This document shows, piece after piece, positions 17,405 to 25,405 of a DNA stretch of 64,000 nucleotides. The stretch's first letter is position 1. Each line of letters opens with the position of its first letter. A program made the position numbers and the translations under genes. Source of the stretch: Candidatus Defluviibacillus avedoerensis (GTDB lineage: Bacteria > Pseudomonadota > Gammaproteobacteria > Burkholderiales > Burkholderiaceae_C); NCBI GenBank assembly GCA_016703665.1, contig JADJBS010000001.1, positions 372,001 to 436,000 on the forward strand. Reading direction: 5' to 3'. Below the pieces are notes generated by a model, which was given only the letters and a program-made list of their open reading frames with translations, had not been told where the DNA came from and did not search any database.

Positions 17405-18013
17405 ATGCACATCGCCATCCTCACCTTCGACGGTTTCAACGAACTAGATTCCCTGATTGCCCTGGGCATTCTCAACCGCATCAAAAAGCCGGACTGGAGC
17501 GTGTCTTTGGCTTGCCCCACGCCGACTGTTACCTCCATGAATGGTGTCATGCTCCATGCGCAGTGCTCGTTGGCAGATGCCTGCGCGGCAGACGCGGTGC
17601 TGGTGGGCAGCGGCATGAAGACGCGGGATGTGGCCAATGATGCAGGCTTGATGGCGCAGTTGCTATTGGACCCGGCCAGGCAACTGATTGGCGCGCAGTG
17701 CTCGGGCACCTTGCTGCTGGCCAAGCTGGGGCTGTTGCAGCAGGTTCCAGCTTGCACCGATTTGTTGACCAAGCCCTGGGTGCAAGAGGCGGGCGTGGAT
17801 GTGCTGAACCAGCCGTTTTACGCAAAGGGCAATGTGGCTACGGCGGGTGGGTGCCTGGCTTCGCAGTACCTGGCCGCCTGGGTGATTGCGCGTTTTGAAG
17901 GGGCAGAGGCTGCCAAGGCCGCCATGCACTATGTGGCGCCCGTGGGTGAGAAAGATCTTTACGTAGACCGGGCCCTGGCCAACATTGCACCCTATCTGCC
18001 TGTAGCCTGCTAG
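17405..18013 (+). CDS. DJ-1/PfpI family protein
   Basis: 202-aa cytosolic protein of the DJ-1/PfpI class I glutamine-amidotransferase-like fold. It begins HIAILTFDGFNELDSLI, the usual first strand and helix with the conserved acidic residue. The nucleophile elbow is LIGAQCSGTLLLAKLG, with the reactive Cys near residue 99. The C-terminal TAGGCLASQYLAAW block is also typical. Members include proteases, isonitrile hydratases, glyoxalases and transcription regulators; no DNA-binding domain is present here. The substrate is unknown and neighbouring genes do not help. Confidence 0.85.
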   Translation: MHIAILTFDGFNELDSLIALGILNRIKKPDWSVSLACPTPTVTSMNGVMLHAQCSLADACAADAVLVGSGMKTRDVANDAGLMAQLLLDPARQLIGAQCSGTLLLAKLGLLQQVPACTDLLTKPWVQEAGVDVLNQPFYAKGNVATAGGCLASQYLAAWVIARFEGAEAAKAAMHYVAPVGEKDLYVDRALANIAPYLPVAC

Positions 18014-18037
18014 CGTGGGCGCGAGCAGGCTACCTCG

Positions 18038-18193
18038 CTACCTGCGGCTTTGCGCTTTTTCCCGGGCTTCATCCGCATGCATTTGGTTCAAAAAATAGCG
18101 GACAAAGAAGACGCACATGCCCAGCATGAATACGATGCCAATGACGCTCATGATGCCGTAGTCGGTGGTGAACAGGTCTTGTAATGCATGCAT
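18038..18193 (-). CDS. Small DUF3149 membrane protein
   Basis: 51-aa protein read directly on the minus strand. It starts MHALQDLFTTDYGIMS at ATG 18193 and stops at 18038. GAGGGAG lies six bases before the start, a strong ribosome site. One transmembrane segment (about residues 14-35, rich in I/V/F/M/G) is followed by a charged tail (DEAREKAQSRR). The LFTTDYG motif next to a single helix is the signature of the DUF3149 family of short betaproteobacterial membrane proteins of unknown role. It would be missed by a minimum-length ORF filter. Confidence 0.82.
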   Translation of the reverse strand: MHALQDLFTTDYGIMSVIGIVFMLGMCVFFVRYFLNQMHADEAREKAQSRR

Positions 18194-18371
18194 AAAATCT
18201 CCCTCGTGAATGAGCTTTGATCATGCGCGCAATACAAGTCCTGTTGTTGATCTGGCGCATTGAAACCAAGATCAGTTCTGATGGCATGTCTCAGCCAGTT
18301 ATAAGCAAGGGTGGGATGCACAAGCTGTTTTGGTGCGTCGATACCCAAGCAATTAGTCTCAAAGGGGCGAG

Positions 18372-18725
18372 ATGACTATCGTGAATATGTTCGAACAATA
18401 TTGGCCGTTCCTCGCCTTGGCGCTCTGGTTTGCGTACAAGTGGTGGAATTCAAAGCGGGTGGTGGCCATGCTGCCAGACCTTAAAAAGGAGGGTGCTTTG
18501 TTTGTTGACGTCAGGTCGCCTGCGGAATTTGCAAATGGGCGCGCTGAAGGCACTGTCAACATACCGCTGCCGGAACTGGGGAGCAGGCTGGCTGAAATAC
18601 CCAAGTCCGCACCTGTGGTGTTGTGCTGTGCCAGTGGCTCCAGGAGTGGCATGGCCAAACTGCTGCTGATGAAAAACGGCTATGCCAAGGTATACAACGT
18701 CGGGGCCTGGACCAAGCTATTGTAG
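18372..18725 (+). CDS. Membrane-anchored rhodanese-like protein
   Basis: 117-aa protein. An N-terminal hydrophobic helix (PFLALALWFAYKWW, residues 12-25) anchors a single rhodanese domain. Domain motifs are LFVDVRSPAEFANGRAEGTV and the active-site loop LCCASGSRSGMAK, where the Cys of CASGSRS is the persulfide-carrying residue. GGGGCGAG lies just before the ATG. A sulfurtransferase role in sulfur delivery or cyanide/thiosulfate handling is the family expectation; the physiological acceptor cannot be told. Confidence 0.9.
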   Translation: MTIVNMFEQYWPFLALALWFAYKWWNSKRVVAMLPDLKKEGALFVDVRSPAEFANGRAEGTVNIPLPELGSRLAEIPKSAPVVLCCASGSRSGMAKLLLMKNGYAKVYNVGAWTKLL

Positions 18726-18801
18726 TTTTGCCGGCAGGTATCCAATAGGACGGCGAGTTCTTCGATCCTCGCGGCAACTTCTCACTGTAGACAGGATTCA
18801 C

Positions 18802-20787
18802 GTGGCCACTGCCCCTCAGTTCACCGCCAAGACGATTCGCCCCACATCCGAGCAAACGGCCATCCAGACCTGCGACGCCGCTACCCTGCTGGTGCTGGCC
18901 AATGCGGGTGCAGCCAAGACCACCAGCTTGGCGTTGCGCATGGCAGAGGGTCTGGCGCGAGGATTGGCACCCAAGAGCATGCTGGCACTGACCTACACCG
19001 AGCCTGCTTGCGACGCGTTACGCCTGGCGCTGATCAAAATTGGTGTGCCTGCGGCGGAGGTCAAAGGCCTGTGGGTTTCCACCTTCGAGCGCTTTGCGCG
19101 CTACTGCCTCAAAGCCAAAGAAGGCGTTGAACCGGCCCACTTCGACCAGCCCGAAAAGGTGGAAGACACAGTGTGGGAAGCGATACAAATCCTCGACGGG
19201 CATGAGCGCTGGCGCGACCAGTTGCAGCTGCCCGCGGTGGGTGACACCGGCTTTGTTGACCGCTTCTTGCAGGCCAGCCTGCGCATCAAAGGCACCATGG
19301 CACGCGAGCAGGTGTTCTGGGAGGGCGAGGGCATTAACCCATCCACCGCCGTTGATCTGGGGCACGACTTCACCTACCTGAGCCTGCTGGGCAGCTACGA
19401 GCGCCTGCGTTGCCCGCCCGAGGATGACGCGCCGCGCTTTCGTGCTCCTATGGATGCCACTTACGATCTGGCCCGCTTTGTGTCTGACCCTGATCAGCCC
19501 GATTGGATCGACCTGTTCCCCAATTGGCCGCGCCATTTGAATGCGCTGATGGTGGACGAGATGCACGACCTGAACGCAGCCATGTTCTCAGTATTGCGCG
19601 CGTTGCTTAGCGTCAACCCGGGCTGCTATGTGTGCGGTGTGGGCGATGTGGACCAGGTGTTGTATGCCAATGCAGGCGCCGATGCCCGCTATTTGAGCGC
19701 CGACACCTGGCGGCAAGAGACGGGGCGCGATGTCGTGACGCTGCCTCTGAGCGCCAGCTACCGCTTCAGCTCCGATGTGGCCGACCTGGCCGCCAACTTT
19801 GCCCACAAGGTCTATGCCAGCGCTGCAGCGCACCGCACCGCGGTGAACACGCTTACCTACACCAGTGACGAAGCCTGCGCACAAGCCGTGATCCAGACCG
19901 CACAGCAATGGAAGGCCGCAAAGCACCGGATGAGCGATTTGATCGTGCTGCTGCGACACCCGCACCACTCGGTGTTGATTGAAAACGCTTTGCTGGCTGC
20001 CGACCTGCCCTACACCACGCGTGGCATGGGCTTGTATGTGCAGCGACCTGAGGTATTGCTGGTGCGTGCCCTGTTGGCCATCGCCACACAGGACTTTGCC
20101 GCTGTGCAAAGTGCCGCCACACGCCAGCGCATGGTGGAAGAACTGGTGTCGTTCTGCCGCGTGGAACTGAGCTTTTCGATGGACGAGCAAGAGTCCGCGC
20201 AAGACCGCCTGAAAGAAGCTGTGCGCCATGTGGTGTTGGACCCGTCCGCACTGACGCCTTTTTTTGAAGGTCAGATTTTGCGTAACACCGACCCCAAGTT
20301 GGCCAAGCGCTTGAGGCAGGCCGTTGCCATTGCACAAGAGGCAGATTCGTCCGACAGCTTTGGCCGCATGTTGGAGGCGCTGGACATGCCCAGTTGGGCC
20401 GAGATGCATTGGGTGGAAGCCCAGCGTCGGGCCGATGCCGTGGCTCACCTGGACGGTTTGTGCATTGCGGCCGAGCGTGTTGGCAGCGCGCAAGCCTTCT
20501 TTGCTGAATTGAACCGTGCCGAGTTGGGCCTGGAAGCCTTGCAAGCCAAGGGGGCTAAAACTGCCAAGGCCTCGGCGCTGTGCCTGGCCGATATTGCATC
20601 GGTCAAAGGCCTGGAGTTTGAGCATGTGGTGATGCCCTTCCTGGCGCAGGATGAATTTCCGTCGCGCGAGCGCAACTCCATGGTGGATGAGCGCAACCTG
20701 TTTTACGTGGGCATGACCCGCGCGCGCAGTGCACTGACCTTGATTGCGAGCAGCGTCAAACCCAGCCCGTTCCTGGGAGAGCTATGA
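18802..20787 (+). CDS. UvrD/Rep-like superfamily 1 DNA helicase
   Basis: About 661-aa 3'-5' helicase of the UvrD/Rep/PcrA class. The GTG at 18802 is chosen because ACAGGA lies upstream and the conserved region TSEQTAIQTC starts soon after. Motif I is VLANAGAAKTT, with Ala where the Gly before Lys is usual. Motif II is MVDEMHDLN, motif III region SASYRF, motif V SVKGLEFEHVVMP and motif VI NLFYVGMTRARSAL. The overall arrangement is complete, but motifs I and II deviate from the GxGKT and DEFQD consensus. Ends six bases inside the convergent rutR gene. A DNA repair or plasmid/replication role is likely. Confidence 0.86.
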   Translation: MATAPQFTAKTIRPTSEQTAIQTCDAATLLVLANAGAAKTTSLALRMAEGLARGLAPKSMLALTYTEPACDALRLALIKIGVPAAEVKGLWVSTFERFARYCLKAKEGVEPAHFDQPEKVEDTVWEAIQILDGHERWRDQLQLPAVGDTGFVDRFLQASLRIKGTMAREQVFWEGEGINPSTAVDLGHDFTYLSLLGSYERLRCPPEDDAPRFRAPMDATYDLARFVSDPDQPDWIDLFPNWPRHLNALMVDEMHDLNAAMFSVLRALLSVNPGCYVCGVGDVDQVLYANAGADARYLSADTWRQETGRDVVTLPLSASYRFSSDVADLAANFAHKVYASAAAHRTAVNTLTYTSDEACAQAVIQTAQQWKAAKHRMSDLIVLLRHPHHSVLIENALLAADLPYTTRGMGLYVQRPEVLLVRALLAIATQDFAAVQSAATRQRMVEELVSFCRVELSFSMDEQESAQDRLKEAVRHVVLDPSALTPFFEGQILRNTDPKLAKRLRQAVAIAQEADSSDSFGRMLEALDMPSWAEMHWVEAQRRADAVAHLDGLCIAAERVGSAQAFFAELNRAELGLEALQAKGAKTAKASALCLADIASVKGLEFEHVVMPFLAQDEFPSRERNSMVDERNLFYVGMTRARSALTLIASSVKPSPFLGEL

Positions 20788-21399
20788 CAGCAGGCCGCAG
20801 CCGCGCAGGATCAGGTTGACCACATGGGTTGTCGCGCGGTCGTGGTCTGCCGCGTTGAGTTCAAACTTGCCCAGCACGGCCTTGACCTGTAAATCAAAGT
20901 CGGCGTAGGTTTGGGTGGATGCCCAGATGGAAAAGAACAGATGGGTGCTGTCCACGGGTGCCATTTTTTTCTCGGCAATCCACTGGTCAATTACTGCCGC
21001 TTTGGCCAGGACGATGGGGCGCAGATCGGTGACCAGCAAGCTGCCTACGACACTGGCACCATGCAGCAACTCATTCGCCCACACCTTTGACCCGTGTGGG
21101 CGCGAGGCTGACAGTGCCATCTTGGTGCGGATGTAGGCCTCAATGGCCTCACGCGGGTCCGCCTCGGGGACGATGCCATGGGTGGGCGCAAGCCAGTCTT
21201 GCAGGATTTGAGCTAGCACCTCACGGTACAACGCCTCTTTGTTGCCAAAGTAGTAATGCAGATTGGCCTTTGGCAGGCCGCTTTCCTCCGCAATTTGCGC
21301 CATGGTGGCGCCGCCGAAGCCGGCGCGGGCAAAGACGCGCTCGGCTGCAGCAAGAATCCGCAGCTCATTCGCTTGACGAATTTGCCCCTTGGTGTCCAT
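20782..21399 (-). CDS. rutR: RutR-like TetR-family regulator of pyrimidine catabolism
   Basis: 205-aa repressor. The N-terminal helix-turn-helix is ILAAAERVFARAGFGGATMA with QIAEESGLPKANLHYYFGNK. The C-terminal half matches Escherichia coli RutR closely, especially MAPVDSTHLFFSIWASTQTY followed by ADFDLQVKAV. RutR senses uracil/thymine and releases DNA when pyrimidines are present. Two palindromes fitting the RutR consensus occur in this window, before preT and before the NMT1-type importer. It is the last gene on the same strand as that importer, 145 bases after the binding protein. The last six bases overlap the helicase gene tail to tail. Confidence 0.9.
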   Translation of the reverse strand: MDTKGQIRQANELRILAAAERVFARAGFGGATMAQIAEESGLPKANLHYYFGNKEALYREVLAQILQDWLAPTHGIVPEADPREAIEAYIRTKMALSASRPHGSKVWANELLHGASVVGSLLVTDLRPIVLAKAAVIDQWIAEKKMAPVDSTHLFFSIWASTQTYADFDLQVKAVLGKFELNAADHDRATTHVVNLILRGCGLLS

Positions 21400-21487
21400 G
21401 TCAATCAGCTATTTGCATGACCAGCGATGCATGAAGTCGAACGGGCACCAGTGGCCGCCGCGGAACTGGCTTTGCCAGGCCGCTGGC

Positions 21488-21543
21488 GGCGCCCCCCTGC
21501 AAGGGGGGAGGCGGCTACACGCAGTGAGCAAGCAACGGGGGTC
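21488..21543. repeat. GC-rich palindromic intergenic repeat, copy 1
   Basis: GGCGCCCCCCTGCAAGGGGG opens a C6/G6 hairpin, followed by GCGGCTACACGCAGTGAGC and a closing run CAACGGGGGTC. A related copy lies at 56562-56615 with the same order: C5/G6 stem, GCGCCGTACGCGAAGCG, then GTGGGGGCC. Such elements are widespread between genes in Comamonadaceae genomes. Here the hairpin could also reduce readthrough from the importer genes into rutR. Confidence 0.7.
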
Positions 21544-21544
21544 T

Positions 21545-22564
21545 TCACTTCTTCTGCGAAGCTTCCCAAATCACATGGCTCATCGCGGCCTTGCCTGGGT
21601 CCTTTTTGATCACGGGCGAGCTGCCGCCAGTCATCAAGACCTTCACCGTGCGCTCATAGGCTGCGGGTTCCAGGTAACCCATTTTGGGCGTATTGGCGGT
21701 CTTGATCAACTTGGCCACATTTTCCATCTGGCGCTTTTGAACTGGAACGGTGGCACTGCCGGATGTGTCAGCCGCGACCACAATCTTGGCGGCGCCTTCG
21801 GGGTCCTTCACGGCTTCGTTCCAGCCCTTAAAGGTCGCGCGCAGGAATTTGGCCATCTTGGCGACAAAGGCGGGGTCTTTGAGCTTGGGCTCCATCACAT
21901 ACAGACCGTCCTCAAGGGAGGCCACGCCCTGGTCTTCATAGAAGAAGGTGACCAAGTCGCTCTCCTTGATACCTGCGTCCACGATTTGCCAGTATTCGTT
22001 GTAGATCATGGTGGACACGCACGCGGCTTGGTTCTGCAGCAAAGGATCAACGTTAAAGCCTTGCTTGAGCACCTTGATGTCGGTGCCTTGCTTGTAGCCC
22101 AGCTTGCTCATCCAGTTGAGGAAGGGGTATTCATTTCCACCAAACCAGACGCCCAGTGTCTTGCCCTTGAAATCTTTGGGACTGGCGACGCCGCTTGCCT
22201 TTTTGCAGGTCAGCATCAGGCCCGAACGGTCAAACACCTGGGCTACGTTGACGAGGGGCACACCCGCTTCTCGGGCAGCCAGAGCGTCAGGCATCCAGTT
22301 GACAACGATATCGGCGTTGTTGCCCGCAATGACTTGCACAGGGGAGATATCTGGACCACCGGGTTTGATGGTCACATCCAGGCCCTCAGCCTTGTAATAG
22401 CCCTTGGCAGCGGCCACGTAGTAACCGGCAAACTGGGCCTGTGGTACCCACTTGAGCTGTACGGTCACCTTCTCTTGTGCGTGCGCGGTGAAGCTGCCAA
22501 AGGCAAAGGACATGGCGACCGCAGCGGCTGTCAGGCATTGACTTAAACGGACATGTTTTTTCAT
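21545..22564 (-). CDS. NMT1/THI5-type ABC transporter substrate-binding protein
   Basis: 339-aa periplasmic binding protein. The ATG at 22564 follows AGGAG by seven bases, which decides against the TTG three bases earlier. A signal peptide (cleavage near AHAQE) is followed by VTVQLKWVPQAQFAGYYVA, the NMT1/THI5-like opening seen in hydroxymethylpyrimidine, riboflavin and pyrimidine importers. Other blocks are YYKAEGLDVTIKPGGPD and KTLGVWFGGNEYPFL. The RutR-type operator upstream of the operon points to uracil/thymine or a related pyrimidine as ligand; thiamine-type pyrimidine is the main alternative. Confidence 0.87.
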   Translation of the reverse strand: MKKHVRLSQCLTAAAVAMSFAFGSFTAHAQEKVTVQLKWVPQAQFAGYYVAAAKGYYKAEGLDVTIKPGGPDISPVQVIAGNNADIVVNWMPDALAAREAGVPLVNVAQVFDRSGLMLTCKKASGVASPKDFKGKTLGVWFGGNEYPFLNWMSKLGYKQGTDIKVLKQGFNVDPLLQNQAACVSTMIYNEYWQIVDAGIKESDLVTFFYEDQGVASLEDGLYVMEPKLKDPAFVAKMAKFLRATFKGWNEAVKDPEGAAKIVVAADTSGSATVPVQKRQMENVAKLIKTANTPKMGYLEPAAYERTVKVLMTGGSSPVIKKDPGKAAMSHVIWEASQKK

Positions 22565-22606
22565 CAAGAAGCTCCTAGGGGTGGTTGGTGGACAGGGACA
22601 GAAAAA

Positions 22607-23554
22607 TCATTGATTTGAACGGACTGATGGGTGCCAAAACGCAAACTTGCGTTCGAGTTGGACGAGCAAGGAGTAAGCGGCAGAGCCCGTGATGGCAGCG
22701 ACCACGATTGCGCTCCATACCAGTGACATGTGCATTTTGGAGGCCTCAGTCGAAATGCGAAAACCCAAACCTGCAGTGGGCGAACCGAAAAATTCGGCCA
22801 CGATGGCCCCAATCAAGGCCAGCGTTGCATTGACTTTCAGCGCGCCAAACACAAAAGGCAAAGCGCAGGGCAGTCGCAGCGACACAAGTGTGCGACCATA
22901 GCTTGCCGCATAAGAGTGCATCAATTCGCGCTCCAGTTTGCCCGCGGCCTGCAGCCCCGCTAACGTAGACACCAACATGGGAAAGAAGGTCATCAGCACC
23001 ACCACGGCGGCCTTGGAGGGCCAGTCAAACCCAAACCACATCACGGCAATGGGCGCCACGCCTACGAGTGGCACCGTGCTGGTGAGTGATGCAATGGGCA
23101 ACAGGCCGCGTTGCAGGAAAGGCATGCGGTCAATGGCAATTGCAACGCCAAAGCCAAGTGCACAACCCATGACCCACCCGGAAAAAACCGATTTGATAAC
23201 GGTCTGCACGAAGTCACCCCACAGCAAATCCCACTGCTCGACCAAAGACCCCATGATGGCAACAGGTGCTGGCAGCAGCACCCGTGGGACTTCGAACGCA
23301 GTCACGAGAAGCTGCCACAGGTAGATTAGCCAAAACCCGAAAACGGCGGCGGTGATCAGGCCGTAAATCTTGCGGCCTTCCAAGGCGGCACACCGTTGAA
23401 CTGTGAAGGCAGCCAGTACCAGAATGAGGATCAGGCCGGGCCAGAACAGGGTATGGTCAACAGAGGCACCCGCAGAGGAAGTCAGAAACCACAAGGCTAC
23501 CACCAGGCTGAAGAGCAACAGGGTCGCAACGCCAGCGCGTTTGTCCAGCTTCAT
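22607..23554 (-). CDS. ABC transporter permease (SsuC/TauC type), second
   Basis: About 315-aa inner-membrane permease with six or more hydrophobic segments. The BPD-type coupling loop reads MHSYAASYGRTLVSLRLPCA; PFVFGALKVNATLALIGAIV follows. The ATG at 23554 overlaps the stop of the preceding permease by four bases. Two homologous permeases in tandem suggest a heterodimeric membrane channel for the NMT1-type binding protein that follows. Confidence 0.88.
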   Translation of the reverse strand: MKLDKRAGVATLLLFSLVVALWFLTSSAGASVDHTLFWPGLILILVLAAFTVQRCAALEGRKIYGLITAAVFGFWLIYLWQLLVTAFEVPRVLLPAPVAIMGSLVEQWDLLWGDFVQTVIKSVFSGWVMGCALGFGVAIAIDRMPFLQRGLLPIASLTSTVPLVGVAPIAVMWFGFDWPSKAAVVVLMTFFPMLVSTLAGLQAAGKLERELMHSYAASYGRTLVSLRLPCALPFVFGALKVNATLALIGAIVAEFFGSPTAGLGFRISTEASKMHMSLVWSAIVVAAITGSAAYSLLVQLERKFAFWHPSVRSNQ

Positions 23555-24480
23555 TTGCTTGTTCCCACGCCAGAACCTGGCGCCGTATTTTGATTGCCAT
23601 GGGTGCGCAGTACCAGGCGCTCCACCAGCGCAACCGCTGCCGTCAAGCCCAGTCCTAGCAGGGCGGACATCACCAAAGCCGACCATATACCTACGGTATT
23701 GCCGTAGTAGGAACCTGTCAACAGTTTGGCGCCCAACCCAGCCTGCGCACCGGTGGGCAATTCAGCCACCATGGCACCCACCAGTCCCGCAGCGATGCCA
23801 ACACGCAAAGCAGGAAACAGGAAAGGCAAGGCCGCGGGTATGCGCAGCACCCAAAAGGTTTGCCAACGTGACGCGGCATAGGTGTACATCAGCTCGGTGT
23901 CGATCTTTTGCGGCGAGCGCAATCCTTGCACCATGGCCACCGTGACGGGAAAGAAGCACAAATACATGGCGATCACGGCCTTGGGCAAAACACCCGAGAG
24001 GCCAAGACTGCCCAGAATAACCAGCACGATGGGCGCAATTGCAAGGACGGGGATGGTTTGCGAGGCCACGATCCAGGGCATCAGTGCTTTGTCGAGCGTA
24101 CGTGAATGCACAATGCCAGCTGATAACAGCAAACCCAAGGCGGTGCCAAGCACAAAACCCACCAGGGTGGACTGGGCAGTGACGGCGACGTGATAGAGCA
24201 GGTTGCGGGGCGAGTCCAACGGCCAGTCAACGATGCTGGTCCAAAGATCAATGACCACCTGATGCGGGGAAGGTAGTACAGGGCGTTGCATACCCATGGT
24301 GGCTTCAATCAGGTTTAGCCAGGTATAGGTGGCGCCAGCTTCAAGCCGGGGAGTGATGACCCGTTCGATGGCACCGGGGGCATTGAGCCACACCGTGCCA
24401 GCGTACCAAAGCACCACGACCAGCAGCAAAATGGTGCTGACAGGCAAGATGTTTTGAAAACGCTTGTCAGTGGTGTCCAT
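23551..24480 (-). CDS. ABC transporter permease (SsuC/TauC type), first
   Basis: About 309-aa permease. It starts at ATG 24480 inside the last bases of the ATPase gene (14-base overlap). The EAA-like coupling loop is YTYAASRWQTFWVLRIPAAL, followed by PFLFPALRVGIAAGLVGAMV. It shares its general sequence plan with the next permease, probably by old duplication. Function is import of the same solute as the neighbouring binding protein. Confidence 0.88.
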   Translation of the reverse strand: MDTTDKRFQNILPVSTILLLVVVLWYAGTVWLNAPGAIERVITPRLEAGATYTWLNLIEATMGMQRPVLPSPHQVVIDLWTSIVDWPLDSPRNLLYHVAVTAQSTLVGFVLGTALGLLLSAGIVHSRTLDKALMPWIVASQTIPVLAIAPIVLVILGSLGLSGVLPKAVIAMYLCFFPVTVAMVQGLRSPQKIDTELMYTYAASRWQTFWVLRIPAALPFLFPALRVGIAAGLVGAMVAELPTGAQAGLGAKLLTGSYYGNTVGIWSALVMSALLGLGLTAAVALVERLVLRTHGNQNTAPGSGVGTSK

Positions 24481-25285
24481 CGGCGAGCGACTCCCGTACC
24501 TCGTGCGCGAGTGCCATGAACTCGGGCGTGTCGCGCAGGCCCAAGTGGCGGTCATTGGGCAGTGTGGATTTGATGACCTTGACGATGCGCCCAGGGCGAG
24601 GCGACATCACCACAATGCGTGTGGACAAGTAAACCGCTTCGGCTATCGAGTGAGTCACAAACACCACGGTACGGCGTTCGCGCTGCCAAAGCTGCTGCAA
24701 CTGTTCATTCAAGCGGTCACGAGTGATTTCGTCCAGCGCACCGAAAGGCTCGTCCATCATCAGCAGTTTGGGCTCAAACGCCAGCGCGCGTGCAATCGAC
24801 ACGCGTTGCTGCATGCCGCCGGACAGCTGCCAGGGATATTTTTTCTCAAACCCCTTGAGACCCACCTGCTCCAAATGCGCCATCGCCACCTTCAAAGCGA
24901 CGGCCCTGTCTCGGCCTTGAATTTGCAACGGTAGCATCACGTTGGCCAGCACCGTACGCCAGGGGAACAGTGCGGGCGCCTGGAATACGTAGCCATAGGC
25001 TCGCGCCAAGCGTGCTTCATGTGGGGTCACGCCATTCACCAAAACGGTGCCCGAGCTGATCGGCTCCAGATCAGCAATGACTCGCAACAAGGTGGTCTTG
25101 CCGCAGCCCGATGGACCAATGAGCGAGACAAATTCACCGGGCTCAATCTCCAAATCGACGTTTTTAAGTGCGTGCACCGGGTTGTCGACTGCAGGGTAGA
25201 TGACGTTGGCTCGGGACACTTCCACCGCCAATGCAGCAGGTGCAGCTGCACTGGCCGCGTCTGCAGTCGGTTCAGAAAGTTTCAT
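24467..25285 (-). CDS. ABC transporter ATPase (SsuB/TauB type)
   Basis: About 272-aa importer ATPase. Walker A is GPSGCGKTT, signature LSGGMQQRVSIARAL, Walker B LLMMDEPFGALD and switch His in VVFVTHSIAEA. The ATG at 25285 (MKLSEPTADA) is preferred over the upstream GTG at 25351, which lies inside the RutR-type operator. First gene of the operon ATPase-permease-permease-binding protein-rutR. Confidence 0.9.
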   Translation of the reverse strand: MKLSEPTADAASAAAPAALAVEVSRANVIYPAVDNPVHALKNVDLEIEPGEFVSLIGPSGCGKTTLLRVIADLEPISSGTVLVNGVTPHEARLARAYGYVFQAPALFPWRTVLANVMLPLQIQGRDRAVALKVAMAHLEQVGLKGFEKKYPWQLSGGMQQRVSIARALAFEPKLLMMDEPFGALDEITRDRLNEQLQQLWQRERRTVVFVTHSIAEAVYLSTRIVVMSPRPGRIVKVIKSTLPNDRHLGLRDTPEFMALAHEVRESLADGHH

Positions 25286-25342
25286 AAGGCGACGGATGGG
25301 AACGGGATTCGGACTCTGGCAAGCATGAGGTGTCACTATAAA

Positions 25343-25360
25343 CTTAACCAAATGGTCAAG
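25343..25360. promoter_or_regulatory. RutR-type operator upstream of the NMT1-type importer
   Basis: On the minus strand CTTGACCATTTGGTTAAG, one mismatch from a perfect palindrome and close to TTGACCA-N2-TGGTCAA. A -10-like TATAAA (25375-25370, minus) lies nine bases before it, nearly the same spacing as at preT. It stands between the kinase gene and the ATPase start at 25285. This supports joint control of uptake and degradation by RutR. Confidence 0.75.
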
Positions 25361-25405
25361 TTATTGGGGTTTATAGCGAGATTTGTGCCAACTTTTCCTT
25401 GAGTC

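Noticed and set aside
19588..20625. 345-residue minus-strand frame opposite the helicase
   Set aside because: The helicase motifs are on the plus strand; no recognisable features in the antisense product.
21389..22546. 385-residue plus-strand frame opposite the NMT1-type binding protein
   Set aside because: The minus strand carries a signal peptide, ribosome site and family motifs; the plus-strand frame is a shadow.
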